From Deltaproteobacteria bacterium UBA5799 (lineage in GTDB: Bacteria > Desulfobacterota > GWC2-55-46): a DNA stretch of 19,174 nt. The position numbers and the translations under genes were made by a program. Below, one piece after another: positions 7,485-15,625 of this stretch; position 1 is the first letter of the stretch, and every line of letters begins with the position of its first letter. The DNA is taken from contig DIDN01000020.1 in assembly GCA_002418185.1 (NCBI GenBank), forward strand, positions 1-19,174, written 5' to 3'. The notes beneath the pieces are model-generated. The model did no database searches and was not told the origin of the DNA. It was given only the letters and a program-made list of their open reading frames with translations.

Positions 7485-8318
7485 ATGGACTTCGGCCATT
7501 TCAGGATATTCTCTTTGAGCGACGGGGCTTTCAGGCTCGACGGAGGGGCCATGTTCGGGGTGGTCCCGAAGGCCGTCTGGGAACGCTTGAGCCCGCCGGA
7601 TGAGAAAAACCGCATACCCCTCTCGATAAGGCCGCTCCTCATACAGACCGGTAGAGAGAACATCCTTGTCGATACCGGCATAGGAGACAAGGGGGATGAA
7701 AGGTTCGACTCGGTTTACGCGGTCGACAGGGGCCGCACCCTGTCCGGGTCGCTCGCGTCCATCGGGCTCACCCCTGCGGACATCGACATAGTCATAAACA
7801 CGCACCTCCATTTCGACCACGCCGGAGGCAATACAATCAGGGAAGGCAATCGCTTCAGGCCCGCGTTCCAGAACGCCCGCTATATAGTCCAGCGCGGGGA
7901 ATGGGAGGCGGCCCTTGACCCCAACGAAAGGACAAGGGCGAGCTACCGGCCCGACGACTTTCTGCCGCTCATGGCGGCGGGGAGACTGGATCTCATCGAA
8001 GGCGACGGCGAGGTCGCAAGCGGGGTCTCTGTCATAAGGACTGGCGGGCACAACAGGGACAACCAGGTCGTAAGCGTCCGCTCCGGGGACTTGACCGCAG
8101 TCTTCCCCGGCGACCTCATACCGACAGCCATGCACCTCCGGCTCCCCTTCATAACGGCCTATGACCTCTACCCGCTCGAAACCCTCAAGGCCAAAAAGGG
8201 GCTACTCTCCGAGGCCGCCGAAAAAAAATGGCTCCTCGTATTCGAGCACGACCCGGAAGCTGAAATGGGCTACGTGCGGTTTGAGGGCAAGGACCCGTTC
8301 TTTGAGCCGGTCGCGTAA
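7485..8318 (+). CDS. MBL-fold metallo-hydrolase (YtnP / lactonase-like)
   Basis: The 277-residue soluble protein, with no signal peptide, belongs to the metallo-beta-lactamase superfamily. The metal ligands are visible: THLHFDH with His107, His109, Asp111 and His112; His189 in TGGHNRDNQ; Asp210 in FPGDLIPT; and His255 in FEHDP. That is the full two-metal set. The N-terminal layout (LSDGAF, then IPLSIRPLLIQTGRENILVD leading into TGIGDK) resembles the group containing YtnP and the AiiA-type N-acyl-homoserine lactonases. The superfamily is too broad to name the substrate from sequence; any hydrolytic role on a lactone or ester is a guess. The start at 7485 is chosen because the fold begins at once; no strong ribosome-binding site stands out. 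It is followed by an intergenic repeat, so it is probably monocistronic. Confidence 0.9.
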   Translation: MDFGHFRIFSLSDGAFRLDGGAMFGVVPKAVWERLSPPDEKNRIPLSIRPLLIQTGRENILVDTGIGDKGDERFDSVYAVDRGRTLSGSLASIGLTPADIDIVINTHLHFDHAGGNTIREGNRFRPAFQNARYIVQRGEWEAALDPNERTRASYRPDDFLPLMAAGRLDLIEGDGEVASGVSVIRTGGHNRDNQVVSVRSGDLTAVFPGDLIPTAMHLRLPFITAYDLYPLETLKAKKGLLSEAAEKKWLLVFEHDPEAEMGYVRFEGKDPFFEPVA

Positions 8319-8412
8319 GTCCCGAGAAGAAGTGCGGGTCTCTTCAAGGCTTCTCATGGCCTATAAGAGGGATCCGTTTATCTGACTGGTTGCGTAAACG
8401 CAAAACTCGCAT

Positions 8413-8529
8413 AGGCTGCTAAAAAAGCCCAGGATTCGAGGCCCATAAGGAAAAGGGGAGCGAGGGACGAGTCATATTTCGGAGTGTCAAGCGACGAAGA
8501 CAACGAAGCAGACGGCTTTTTCAGCGGCC
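8413..8529 (+). repeat. MITE-like palindromic intergenic repeat, copy 1 (degraded)
   Basis: This 117-base element matches the one at 17171-17299. The two share a 17-base identical block (GGAAAAGGGGAGCGAGG) and a 22-base identical block (8491-8512 here, 17260-17281 there) in the same order. The ends are imperfect inverted repeats: AGGCTGCTAAAAAAGCC against the complement of GGCTTTTTCAGCGGCCA, 14 of 17 matching. Relative to copy 2 it lacks about 12 bases at the centre, which removes the inner hairpin. It carries no gene. The mobilising enzyme, if any, is not in the window. Confidence 0.85.
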
Positions 8530-8613
8530 AGCTGAAGCTATGCTCCACATCGTGTTCCGCTTATGATATAGTCCTGTTCGAGCGGTTCTTCACGAACGAG
8601 GAAACGGCAGGTT

Positions 8614-9459
8614 GTGAAAAAATCCATACCTCTGATCTTTTTTGTGTGCACGGCTTTTTTTGCGACGCCCGCGCGGGACTCCGGCGCGGCTGAGCTGTAC
8701 CCTGGCACAGTCAGGCTGGGCGTCGGCTTTGATTTCAGCGTCGGCAATTACAGCACGCGCCTTTCCACGGAAGTGCTGCATTTGCCGGTAACCGCCACCT
8801 ACGAAAGCGGTCCGCTCAAGCTCGAGGTCTCCATACCGTTCACGGAGCTCTCCGGGCCCGGGAACGTGGTTATAGCCGGGGTTAACCGCTCGCCGGTGCC
8901 GGTCGCGCTAAGGGCAAGGGAACACCGGTCCACCTCCGGCATCGGCGACCTGGCCGCCGTGGCGTCCTATAATGTAGCGTACATCCCGGAGAGGCAGCTG
9001 TCCATCGACCTGGGGGCCGGGGTGAAGCTGCCGACCGGCGCCGAGCCCCGGCTCGGCACCGGCGAGATGGACTACTCCTTTCAGGCCGATGCCGTAGCGG
9101 ACCGGGACCAGTTCACCTTTTTCGGGACCCTTGGATATAACGTACTCGGAGAACCCAGCGGTTATACGCTTGAAAATTCCGTTTTCGTGAAGGCCGGCGG
9201 GAGCTTCAAGTACATGCCGCGCACCGTCGTCGGCTTGACCGTCGAGTGGCGCCAGGCCGCCTCCCCTGTAAGCCCTTCCCCGTTGGAGACTACCGTATAC
9301 GCCAACCACGAACTGTCCCCTGGGGTCGAGCTGTCCGGATACGTCTTGAAAGGATGGTCTGACGGCAGCCCCGAGCTCGGGTTGGGCATAAGCGTCCTGT
9401 GGAGGATGAACGGGAATATCAAGGCCGTAAGTCCGCACAACCGGATACCCGGCCATTGA
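8614..9459 (+). CDS. Predicted outer-membrane beta-barrel protein (transporter-like, MetA-pathway type)
   Basis: The 281-residue product starts at GTG 8614, with GAGGAAA nine bases upstream. Residues 1-26 are a signal peptide (MKKSIPLIFFVCTAFFATPA, cut near GAA-EL). The mature part is built of amphipathic strands separated by turns, including GIGDLAAVASYNVAY, LSIDLGAGVKLPTGAEPRLG, FTFFGTLGYNVLGEPSGYTL and ELSGYVLKGWSDGSPELGLG. That succession (a 'GxGD' strand, 'VKLPTG', 'GTG--DY', 'TLGY--LG', 'GSPE-G-G-S') is typical of a widespread barrel family annotated as phenol-degradation-pathway or generic transporter. The last strand ends near WRM-N, and about 17 extra residues follow, so it lacks a terminal aromatic residue. 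Substrate unknown. It stands alone, 85 bases after repeat copy 1. Confidence 0.72.
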   Translation: MKKSIPLIFFVCTAFFATPARDSGAAELYPGTVRLGVGFDFSVGNYSTRLSTEVLHLPVTATYESGPLKLEVSIPFTELSGPGNVVIAGVNRSPVPVALRAREHRSTSGIGDLAAVASYNVAYIPERQLSIDLGAGVKLPTGAEPRLGTGEMDYSFQADAVADRDQFTFFGTLGYNVLGEPSGYTLENSVFVKAGGSFKYMPRTVVGLTVEWRQAASPVSPSPLETTVYANHELSPGVELSGYVLKGWSDGSPELGLGISVLWRMNGNIKAVSPHNRIPGH

Positions 9460-9506
9460 AATCCGCGTAACGTCCCGCATTAGTCCGATAAGGCCTCTTT
9501 TTTTCC

Positions 9507-9536
9507 TGTTCATGCTCCCCTCCCATAAGCTATAAT
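9507..9536 (+). promoter_or_regulatory. Possible promoter for the uvrA-like gene
   Basis: A perfect TATAAT (9531-9536) in a locally AT-rich patch lies 40 bases before the ATG. The best -35 is poor: TGTTCA (9507-9512), 18 bases away, matching 3 of 6. Confidence 0.4.
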
Positions 9537-9575
9537 TAATAGTTAAATCAAGCACACAGACGGCTGCATACGACC

Positions 9576-12395
9576 ATGGCAAGAAAGAAGACAGGCAAGG
9601 CCGAGGCCCTCTCCTTCGAGGCCCAGCTCCCCCTGGACAGGGACGAGCTGGTCATAGAGGGGCTCAAGCAGAACAACCTCAAGAACATCTCGGTCCGCAT
9701 CCCGCATAACCTCATAACGACCATAGTCGGCCCGAGCGGGTCCGGGAAGTCCTCGCTCGCCTTCGACACCCTTTTCGCGGAGGGGCGCTGGAGGTTCATC
9801 GAGTCGCTATCGACCTACACCCGCCTGTTCCTCGAAAGGATGGACAGGCCCGACGTGGACGCCATAAGGAACATCCGGCCCGCTATCGCGGTCGAGCAGA
9901 AAAACCCGGTCCGGGGAAGCCGCTCTACCGTGGGCACCACAACCGAGCTTAACGACTATCTCCGCCTCCTCTTTTCCAGGGCCGGAAGGCTCCACTGCCC
10001 CGCCTGCGGGCATCCTGTCAGCCCGGGCGGGCCGGGCCATGCCGCCGACGAGCTGCTCTCGAAATATCCGGGCGAACGCGCCTGCATAGGCTTCAACCTC
10101 TCCCTGAACGGCAGGACGCCCGAGGAGGCCGCCTCCATGCTCCTCCAGAAGGGATTCATCCGCATAAGGAAAGGCTCTGAGATAATAGACATATCCGATG
10201 GCGTCCCCGCCGGGCTCAAAGGCCCGCCGGGGGTAGTGGCCGACAGGCTCGTCCTAAAGGAGTCAGAGAGGCAAAGGCTAACCGAGGCCCTTGAGACGGC
10301 CTTCAGGGAAGGCGGAGGCTCTGCCTGGGCCCTTATGCCGGGCAAGGGCGAGGAGGCCTTTTCAAGGGAGCCTGCCTGCCGGAACTGCGGGGCCAGGGTT
10401 GAGAGGCCCACGCCGATTTCCCTCTCCTTCAACCACCCTGTCGGCGCCTGCCCGGAGTGCAAGGGCTTCGGAAACGTGCTCCGCTTTGACGAGGCCAAGG
10501 TCGTGCCTGACAAGTCCCTGTCTTTACGCGAGGGCGCTATCGAGCCCTGGACGAAGCCGTCATACAGGTGGTGGCAAGAAGAGCTCATAAAGCACGCGCC
10601 GCGCCACGGGGTCGATATCGAAAAGCCCTTCAGGAAGCTTACGGCCAAAGAACGGGACATTGTCTTTGGCGGCGCGCCGGATTTCGAAGGGATAGAGGAC
10701 TTCTTCGACTACCTGGAGAGCAAGAAATACAAGCTCCACATAAAGGTCTTCAGCTCCCGCTACAAGGGGCAGGTCATCTGCTCCGCGTGCAATGGTGCGA
10801 GGCTCAAGAAAGAGGCGCTCTCCTTGAAGGTAGGCGGCCTCGACATAGCCGAAGCCAGCGCCCTGACCATAAAGGAGGCCCTCTCCTTCTTTTCCTCCCT
10901 CGAGCTCGTCCCTTTCGAGGCGGCGGTCTCGGAGGAGGTCCTCAGACAGATACGGACGAAGCTCGAGTTCTTGAGCCACACCGGACTCGGCTACCTGACC
11001 CTCGACAGGCTCACCAAGACGCTCTCGGGCGGCGAGGCGCAGAGGGTCGCCATAGCGACCCAGCTCGCCTCGTCCCTCTCAGGGGTCCTCTACATACTCG
11101 ACGAGCCCTCCATAGGGCTCCACCCGGTCGACATAGACCTCCTTACAAGCCAGTTGAAAAGGCTTTCCTCCAGGGGGAACACCGTTGTGACGGTAGAGCA
11201 CGACCCGGGCATGATAATGAAGTCCGACCACGTTATCGAGCTCGGCCCGGGAGCCGGCGAAAAGGGCGGGCGGGTCGTCTGGGCCGGTCCCACATGCGAC
11301 CTCCTCAAGGGGGCGCGCACCCTTACCGCGGACTACCTCTCGGGCCGGGAGGCCATACACGTGCCCAGGTGGAGGAGGAAGGGGAGCGGCAGGTCGCTCA
11401 TTATCCGGGGCGCCTCGGGCAACAATTTGAAGACGGTCGACCTCGAGGTGCCGCTCAGGACCATGACCTGCGTTACCGGAGTTTCCGGCTCGGGCAAAAG
11501 CACCCTCATAGTGGACACACTCTACGCGGTGCTCGCCGGGCGTTTCGGAGAGAAATCAGAGCCGCCGCTTTCGTACTCGTCCGTGCATGGCCTTGACAGT
11601 ATCTCCGGAGTCAAGCTCATTGACCAGAGCCCCATAGGCAGGACCCCTCGCTCGAACCCGCTCACCTACATAGGCGGCTTCGACGACATCCGGAAGATCT
11701 TCGCCGGCCTCTCCCCTGCAAGGGCGATGGGCCTGTCTCCAGGGGACTTCTCCTTCAACGTGCCGGGCGGCAGGTGCGAGTCCTGCAAGGGCGAGGGCGT
11801 TGAGAAGCTCGAGATGTACTTCCTCCCCGATGTATATGTGAAATGCGCGGTATGCCGGGGCAGGAGGTACAAGGGGCACGTACTCGAGGTCAAGTACAGG
11901 GGAAAGAGCATATACGACGTCCTTGAAACGACCTTCGAGGACGCGATGGGCCTCTTCCCGAACGAGCCCGCGCTCAGGAGGAGGTTTTCCGTCCTGAAGG
12001 AAGTGGGGCTCGGCTACCTGAAGCTCGGCCAGAGCGCTACGACCCTTTCCGGCGGCGAGGCCCAGCGCCTCAAGATCGCCCGGGAGCTTGTCGAGGAGTC
12101 CTCCGGGGACGTCCTCTACATACTCGACGAGCCCACCACTGGCCTCCACATGGACGACGTGAAAAAACTCCTCGCCGTGCTCGGCAGGCTCGTGGATTCC
12201 GGAAGCTCGGTCCTCATGATAGAGCATAACCTCGACTGCGTAAAGACCGCCGACCATGTAATAGACCTCGGCCCGGCCGGCGGAGCGGAAGGCGGCCGCA
12301 TAGTGGCAGCCGGCACGCCCGAGGAGGTCGCAAGGGCCCCCCGCAGCGTCACAGGGAAATACCTTGGGAAAGCCCTGAGCGACAAGCCTGCCTGA
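9576..12395 (+). CDS. uvrA: UvrA-family excinuclease ATPase (divergent UvrA or paralogue)
   Basis: The 939-residue product is a twin-ABC ATPase of the UvrA family, which finds bulky DNA lesions and loads UvrB in nucleotide excision repair. The first half has Walker A GPSGSGKSS (52-60), the UvrB-interaction region (about 145-255) and signature LSGGEAQR (483-490). The second half has Walker A GVSGSGKST (635-643), QSPIGRTPRSNPLTY (about 694-708), the signature at 824 and YILDEPTTGLH. Paired cysteines suggest zinc modules: 141/144, 268/271, 292/295, 402/405 and 734/737 with 757/760. The length equals E. coli UvrA. The N-terminus carries about 25 extra residues and the first Walker A reads GPSGSGKSS instead of the usual GLSGSGKSS, so it may be a second UvrA. 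An in-frame stop at 9540 limits upstream starts; the ATG lacks a clear ribosome-binding site. uvrB and uvrC are not nearby. Confidence 0.9.
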   Translation: MARKKTGKAEALSFEAQLPLDRDELVIEGLKQNNLKNISVRIPHNLITTIVGPSGSGKSSLAFDTLFAEGRWRFIESLSTYTRLFLERMDRPDVDAIRNIRPAIAVEQKNPVRGSRSTVGTTTELNDYLRLLFSRAGRLHCPACGHPVSPGGPGHAADELLSKYPGERACIGFNLSLNGRTPEEAASMLLQKGFIRIRKGSEIIDISDGVPAGLKGPPGVVADRLVLKESERQRLTEALETAFREGGGSAWALMPGKGEEAFSREPACRNCGARVERPTPISLSFNHPVGACPECKGFGNVLRFDEAKVVPDKSLSLREGAIEPWTKPSYRWWQEELIKHAPRHGVDIEKPFRKLTAKERDIVFGGAPDFEGIEDFFDYLESKKYKLHIKVFSSRYKGQVICSACNGARLKKEALSLKVGGLDIAEASALTIKEALSFFSSLELVPFEAAVSEEVLRQIRTKLEFLSHTGLGYLTLDRLTKTLSGGEAQRVAIATQLASSLSGVLYILDEPSIGLHPVDIDLLTSQLKRLSSRGNTVVTVEHDPGMIMKSDHVIELGPGAGEKGGRVVWAGPTCDLLKGARTLTADYLSGREAIHVPRWRRKGSGRSLIIRGASGNNLKTVDLEVPLRTMTCVTGVSGSGKSTLIVDTLYAVLAGRFGEKSEPPLSYSSVHGLDSISGVKLIDQSPIGRTPRSNPLTYIGGFDDIRKIFAGLSPARAMGLSPGDFSFNVPGGRCESCKGEGVEKLEMYFLPDVYVKCAVCRGRRYKGHVLEVKYRGKSIYDVLETTFEDAMGLFPNEPALRRRFSVLKEVGLGYLKLGQSATTLSGGEAQRLKIARELVEESSGDVLYILDEPTTGLHMDDVKKLLAVLGRLVDSGSSVLMIEHNLDCVKTADHVIDLGPAGGAEGGRIVAAGTPEEVARAPRSVTGKYLGKALSDKPA

Positions 12396-12416
12396 GGCCG
12401 CAGGGCTCAAGTCCTT

Positions 12417-12475
12417 CCGAAAAAAGCCGATGCAAACCAATGGACGCGCGTCCCGTTTCCCGTTTTTTTTTCGGA
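12417..12475 (+). terminator. Possible terminator after the uvrA-like gene
   Basis: A hairpin GGACGCGCGTCC (12443-12454) is followed after 9 bases by nine T (12464-12472). The whole is framed by a 10-base inverted repeat, CCGAAAAAAA (12417-12426) with TTTTTTTCGG (12466-12475). The gap between stem and T run is longer than in a textbook terminator. Confidence 0.35.
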
Positions 12476-12491
12476 GCACGTGCCGCAGCTC

Positions 12492-12514
12492 ACATATTTG
12501 TGTTATAAATATGT
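12492..12514. promoter_or_regulatory. AT-rich 8-base inverted repeat, operator-like
   Basis: ACATATTT and AAATATGT form perfect arms around a 7-base centre (GTGTTAT) in an AT-rich patch unlike the surrounding DNA. It lies 111 bases upstream of the radical SAM gene's promoter, so a regulator could bind here, but nothing shows which. Between here and 12624 I see nothing else. Confidence 0.3.
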
Positions 12515-12624
12515 TTATGATGTGTATTGAAGAAGGGCGGCCTGAGCTGCAGAACGGCCGTATTTTCTTCAAGAAAAAACAGTAATTCTGGCGCTTTCAG
12601 AGGCGTGCCGGACAGGCATTTTCC

Positions 12625-12653
12625 TTGACAGTCCGGTTGTACGCGGGTAAGAT
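12625..12653 (+). promoter_or_regulatory. Sigma-70-type promoter for the radical SAM / transglycosylase pair
   Basis: A perfect TTGACA (12625-12630) and TAAGAT (12648-12653, 4 of 6) are separated by exactly 17 bases. The leader to the ATG at 12687 would be about 27 bases and includes the AAAAGGA site. Confidence 0.65.
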
Positions 12654-12686
12654 GAATGGCATTTATGTGGAAAAGGACCCCTTCTG

Positions 12687-14192
12687 ATGCGAAAAATCGT
12701 CTTCATCGAGCCTAACCCCCCTGATTTTCACATCTTTACCAGAATGCCCCTTCCAAGACTCGGAACAGTGCTCCTGGGCACCAAGCTCCGGCAGTGCGGC
12801 TATGAAGTAAAAAGCTATGTCGAGTCCGTCGGAGAGCTCGACCTCAAGGACGTCCTGAGCGCCGACCTGGTCGGCATATCCACCATCACCTCCACGTCGA
12901 GCAGGTCCTACGAGATAGCGAAGCTCGTGAGAAAGGCCGGGATACCCATCTTCATGGGCGGCCCCCACGTCACCTACCTCCCCGAGGAGGCTCTGCAGTA
13001 CGCCGATTACGTGCTCCGCGGCGAGGCCGACGACGTCATAGTCGACTTCATAAAGGCGCTCGAGACAGGCAAGGGGCTCGACAAGATACCCGGGCTCTCC
13101 TATTTCAAGGACGGCTCGATAAAGCACAACTCCACCGCCCCGTTCTGCAAGGACCTCGACACGCTCCCCGCCCCGGACTTCAGCCTCATAAGCGGCATGG
13201 AGACAGAGAACATAAGGAAGCTCACCATAGCGCCCATAATGACCTCAAGGGGTTGCCCCTACGACTGCAGCTTCTGCTCGGTCACCGGCATGTTCGGCCA
13301 GAAGTACCGGTTCAGGAGCAAGGAACGCGTCATAGAGGAGCTGGAGAACCACCGGAAGTACGGCGGGGACTGGGTCTTCTTCTACGACGATAATTTCTGC
13401 GCCCACAAGAAACGGACCAAGGAACTCCTCTCCACGATGATAGAAAAGCGGCTCACGCCCAAGTGGACGGCCCAGGTAAGGGTGGAGATCGCGAAGGACC
13501 AGGAACTCCTCGACCTCATGAAAAAATCGAACTGCCATACCGTTTACATCGGGCTCGAGTCCATAAACCCGCAGACCCTCAAGCTCTACAACAAGCAGCA
13601 GTCGGTCGAGGACATAACGAACTGCATAAGGACTCTCCACAAGAACGGCATAAGGATACACGGCATGTTCGTCTTCGGCTCCGACCAGGACACCACCGAC
13701 ACCATCGCCGAGACGGTGAGGTTCGCCAAGAAGAACGACCTCGAGTCCGTCCAGTTCCTTATTCTTACGCCGCTGCCCGGCACCAAATGCTACAGGGACC
13801 TCGAAAACGAGGGGCGCATAATCAGCAAGGACTGGAGCCTCTATGACGCCCACCACGTCGTCTTCGAGCCCAGGCTCATGAGCTACTACGAGCTGCAGTC
13901 CGAGACCATGAGGGCGACCAAGGAATTCTACTCGCTCTGGCAGATCGCCAGGAGGGCGGCGCGCCTCGACCTTTTCAACGTCGGCATAAAGACCTACGGC
14001 CACAGCCTCACCAAGAAATGGATAAAGAACAACCAGTACTTCGTTGAGTACACCAGGGCGCTCACCAACGCGGGCAAAAGGATTGAGCTTGCCGCCAAAA
14101 AGACCGCCGAGGACGTCAAGGAGAAGTTCCGGCAGATAGAGCTCGCGGGAGGCGTTCCCGGACAGAGCGCCGGGACCCCGTACAACCGCTGA
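12687..14192 (+). CDS. Cobalamin-binding-domain radical SAM protein, substrate unknown
   Basis: The 501-residue product has an N-terminal B12-binding-type Rossmann domain (about 1-135: PLPRLGTVLLGTKLRQCGYE, LVGISTITSTSSRSY, IPIFMGGPHVTYLPEEA, VLRGEADD). A radical SAM barrel follows, with the cluster motif C190-YD-C194-SFC197 (RGCPYDCSFC), then FFYDDNF, YIGLESINP and HGMFVFGSD. After about 390 comes a helical C-terminal region (FEPRLMSYYELQSETMRATK onward) like that of BchE/Hpn-type class B enzymes. Relatives methylate or rearrange unactivated carbon in lipids, pigments and natural products; the substrate here cannot be read from sequence. There is no signal peptide, so it is cytoplasmic. AAAAGGA lies nine bases before the ATG, with a strong promoter upstream. 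Its stop is 11 bases before the MltD-like gene, suggesting one transcript. Confidence 0.88.
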   Translation: MRKIVFIEPNPPDFHIFTRMPLPRLGTVLLGTKLRQCGYEVKSYVESVGELDLKDVLSADLVGISTITSTSSRSYEIAKLVRKAGIPIFMGGPHVTYLPEEALQYADYVLRGEADDVIVDFIKALETGKGLDKIPGLSYFKDGSIKHNSTAPFCKDLDTLPAPDFSLISGMETENIRKLTIAPIMTSRGCPYDCSFCSVTGMFGQKYRFRSKERVIEELENHRKYGGDWVFFYDDNFCAHKKRTKELLSTMIEKRLTPKWTAQVRVEIAKDQELLDLMKKSNCHTVYIGLESINPQTLKLYNKQQSVEDITNCIRTLHKNGIRIHGMFVFGSDQDTTDTIAETVRFAKKNDLESVQFLILTPLPGTKCYRDLENEGRIISKDWSLYDAHHVVFEPRLMSYYELQSETMRATKEFYSLWQIARRAARLDLFNVGIKTYGHSLTKKWIKNNQYFVEYTRALTNAGKRIELAAKKTAEDVKEKFRQIELAGGVPGQSAGTPYNR

Positions 14193-14203
14193 AGGTGCCC
14201 CTG

Positions 14204-15625
14204 ATGAGACCATTTCTCCTTGCCGCCGCGCTCTCGCTGACTATCCTTGCCCCCGAATCGCACGCATCCACCCCGGAAGCGGACTGGTCGGTATCGGCTG
14301 AAGACGGAGCCAGGCTCGCCTACTTCATCCCGAATATTGAAGAGCCCCTCTCGGGCGAAAAGCCCGGCTCGCGCGACTTGCAGAGCGAACCCCGGAATAT
14401 ATACGAGTCGTTCTACGTTTACGAGCCCGCAGCTTGCGGGCCGGGCCCCGAGACGGAGACGGCCAGGTACAGTCCTCCCGTTCCAGCCGGGGAGACGGCA
14501 GCGCTGTCATGCCTGGCCGAAGGCCCTTCCATAGCGTCAGCCGGCCATGCCCTGCCCCCTTTCCTCGTGGCAGAGGCCTCCATTGAAACCGCAGAGCGGC
14601 CCGGGCTTCCGGAGGTCCCCATCGTCGTCAACAAGAACGTCGAGGCCTTTTTAAAGTACTTCCAGACGAACGGGCGTAAGCACTTTGAGAAATGGCTCGA
14701 CAGGAGCGCCGACTACATGCACCTGCTCCAGGCGATACTCCGCGAAAACGGCCTGCCCGAGGACCTTTCCTACATAGCCTTGATCGAAAGCGGGCTCAAC
14801 CCCACCGTAAGGTCCAGGGCAAACGCGGTCGGCATGTGGCAGTTCATAAAGGGCACGGCCGTGAGGTACGGCCTCAGGGTGGACTGGTGGATTGACGAGA
14901 GGATGGACCCGGAGAAGGCCACGTACGCGGCCGCCAGCTACTTCAAGAGCCTCTACGACAGGTTCGGCTCATGGTACCTGGCCGCGGCAGGATACAACGC
15001 CGGCGAAGGGCGCGTGGCCAGGGCCATCAAAAAGCAGGGGACCGAGGACTTCTGGGAGCTCGCAAGCCACAAGAAGCTCCTTCACAGGGAGACGCGGGAA
15101 TACGTGCCCAAGTACCTTGCCGCCCTCGCCATAGCCAAGGACCCCGAGCAGTACGGGTTCAGCCCGGTGGTCTTCGCCGAGGGGCTCCGCTATGACAAGG
15201 CCGCGGTGCCGCAGGCAACCGACCTCCGTGTCATCGCCGCGGCTGCAGGCACGACAGTCGAGGAGATAAGGAAGCTCAACCCCGAGCTTCTCCGCTGGTT
15301 CACCCCGCCCGACTACCCGGGCTACCAGATAAAGATACCCGCGGGCAGCGCCGAGATGTTCGTGGAGAACATGAAGAAGGTCCCGCCGGCACAGAGGGTC
15401 TCTTTCGTGCGGCACAAGATAAAGCGCGGGGATACGCTCAGCAGGATAGCCGCCAGGTACGGGACCGGAATAAAACCCATAATGTACCTTAACGGCAACC
15501 TGAACCCGAGGAGGCTCAGGCCCGGCACAGTTATCATGATACCGGTCAGGGCCGACCGCCGCGCATCCGTCGATACCCCGTTCGCGGCAAGCGAACCGCC
15601 TGCCGTCACTGAGCCGCAGGGCTGA
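14204..15625 (+). CDS. mltD: MltD-like membrane-associated lytic transglycosylase with LysM domain
   Basis: The 473-residue exported enzyme cleaves the MurNAc-GlcNAc bond of peptidoglycan, leaving 1,6-anhydroMurNAc. I start at ATG 14204 because GAAGGTG lies six bases upstream; the in-frame GTG at 14195 has no such site. A signal peptide (MRPFLLAAALSLTILAPESHA) precedes an acidic, low-complexity linker to about 140. The SLT domain (about 145-310) shows DLSYIALIESGLNP with catalytic Glu195, RANAVGMWQFIKGTAVRYG, and AAAGYNAGEGRVARAI. A region of about 50 residues (ATDLRVIAAAAGTTVEEIRK, LNPEL) looks like a degenerate LysM-like repeat, and a clear LysM lies at about 402-447 (HKIKRGDTLSRIAARYGTGI to VIMIPV). 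There is no lipobox cysteine, unlike E. coli MltD. It is probably co-transcribed with the radical SAM gene. Confidence 0.92.
   Translation: MRPFLLAAALSLTILAPESHASTPEADWSVSAEDGARLAYFIPNIEEPLSGEKPGSRDLQSEPRNIYESFYVYEPAACGPGPETETARYSPPVPAGETAALSCLAEGPSIASAGHALPPFLVAEASIETAERPGLPEVPIVVNKNVEAFLKYFQTNGRKHFEKWLDRSADYMHLLQAILRENGLPEDLSYIALIESGLNPTVRSRANAVGMWQFIKGTAVRYGLRVDWWIDERMDPEKATYAAASYFKSLYDRFGSWYLAAAGYNAGEGRVARAIKKQGTEDFWELASHKKLLHRETREYVPKYLAALAIAKDPEQYGFSPVVFAEGLRYDKAAVPQATDLRVIAAAAGTTVEEIRKLNPELLRWFTPPDYPGYQIKIPAGSAEMFVENMKKVPPAQRVSFVRHKIKRGDTLSRIAARYGTGIKPIMYLNGNLNPRRLRPGTVIMIPVRADRRASVDTPFAASEPPAVTEPQG

Noticed and set aside
10568..11596. A 342-codon plus-strand frame inside the uvrA-like gene
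   Set aside because: The frame is Arg/Gly/His-rich and is the shifted reading of a gene with intact Walker and signature motifs.
11556..12572. A 338-codon minus-strand frame crossing the end of the uvrA-like gene
   Set aside because: Mostly antisense to uvrA, with no ribosome-binding site or domain. The part outside the gene is repeat- and T-rich DNA.
12652..12687. An 11-codon leader peptide (MNGIYVEKDPF) whose stop overlaps the radical SAM start as TGATG
   Set aside because: Its ATG lies within the predicted -10 box, so it would not be on the transcript. It also has no ribosome-binding site.
14195..14203. GTG at 14195 as start of the MltD-like gene
   Set aside because: The GAAGGTG ribosome-binding site overlaps this GTG and is correctly spaced for ATG 14204, which also begins a cleaner signal peptide.
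13245..14213. A 322-codon minus-strand frame opposite the radical SAM gene
   Set aside because: Antisense shadow covering the cluster-binding motif region of a convincing gene; no motifs of its own.
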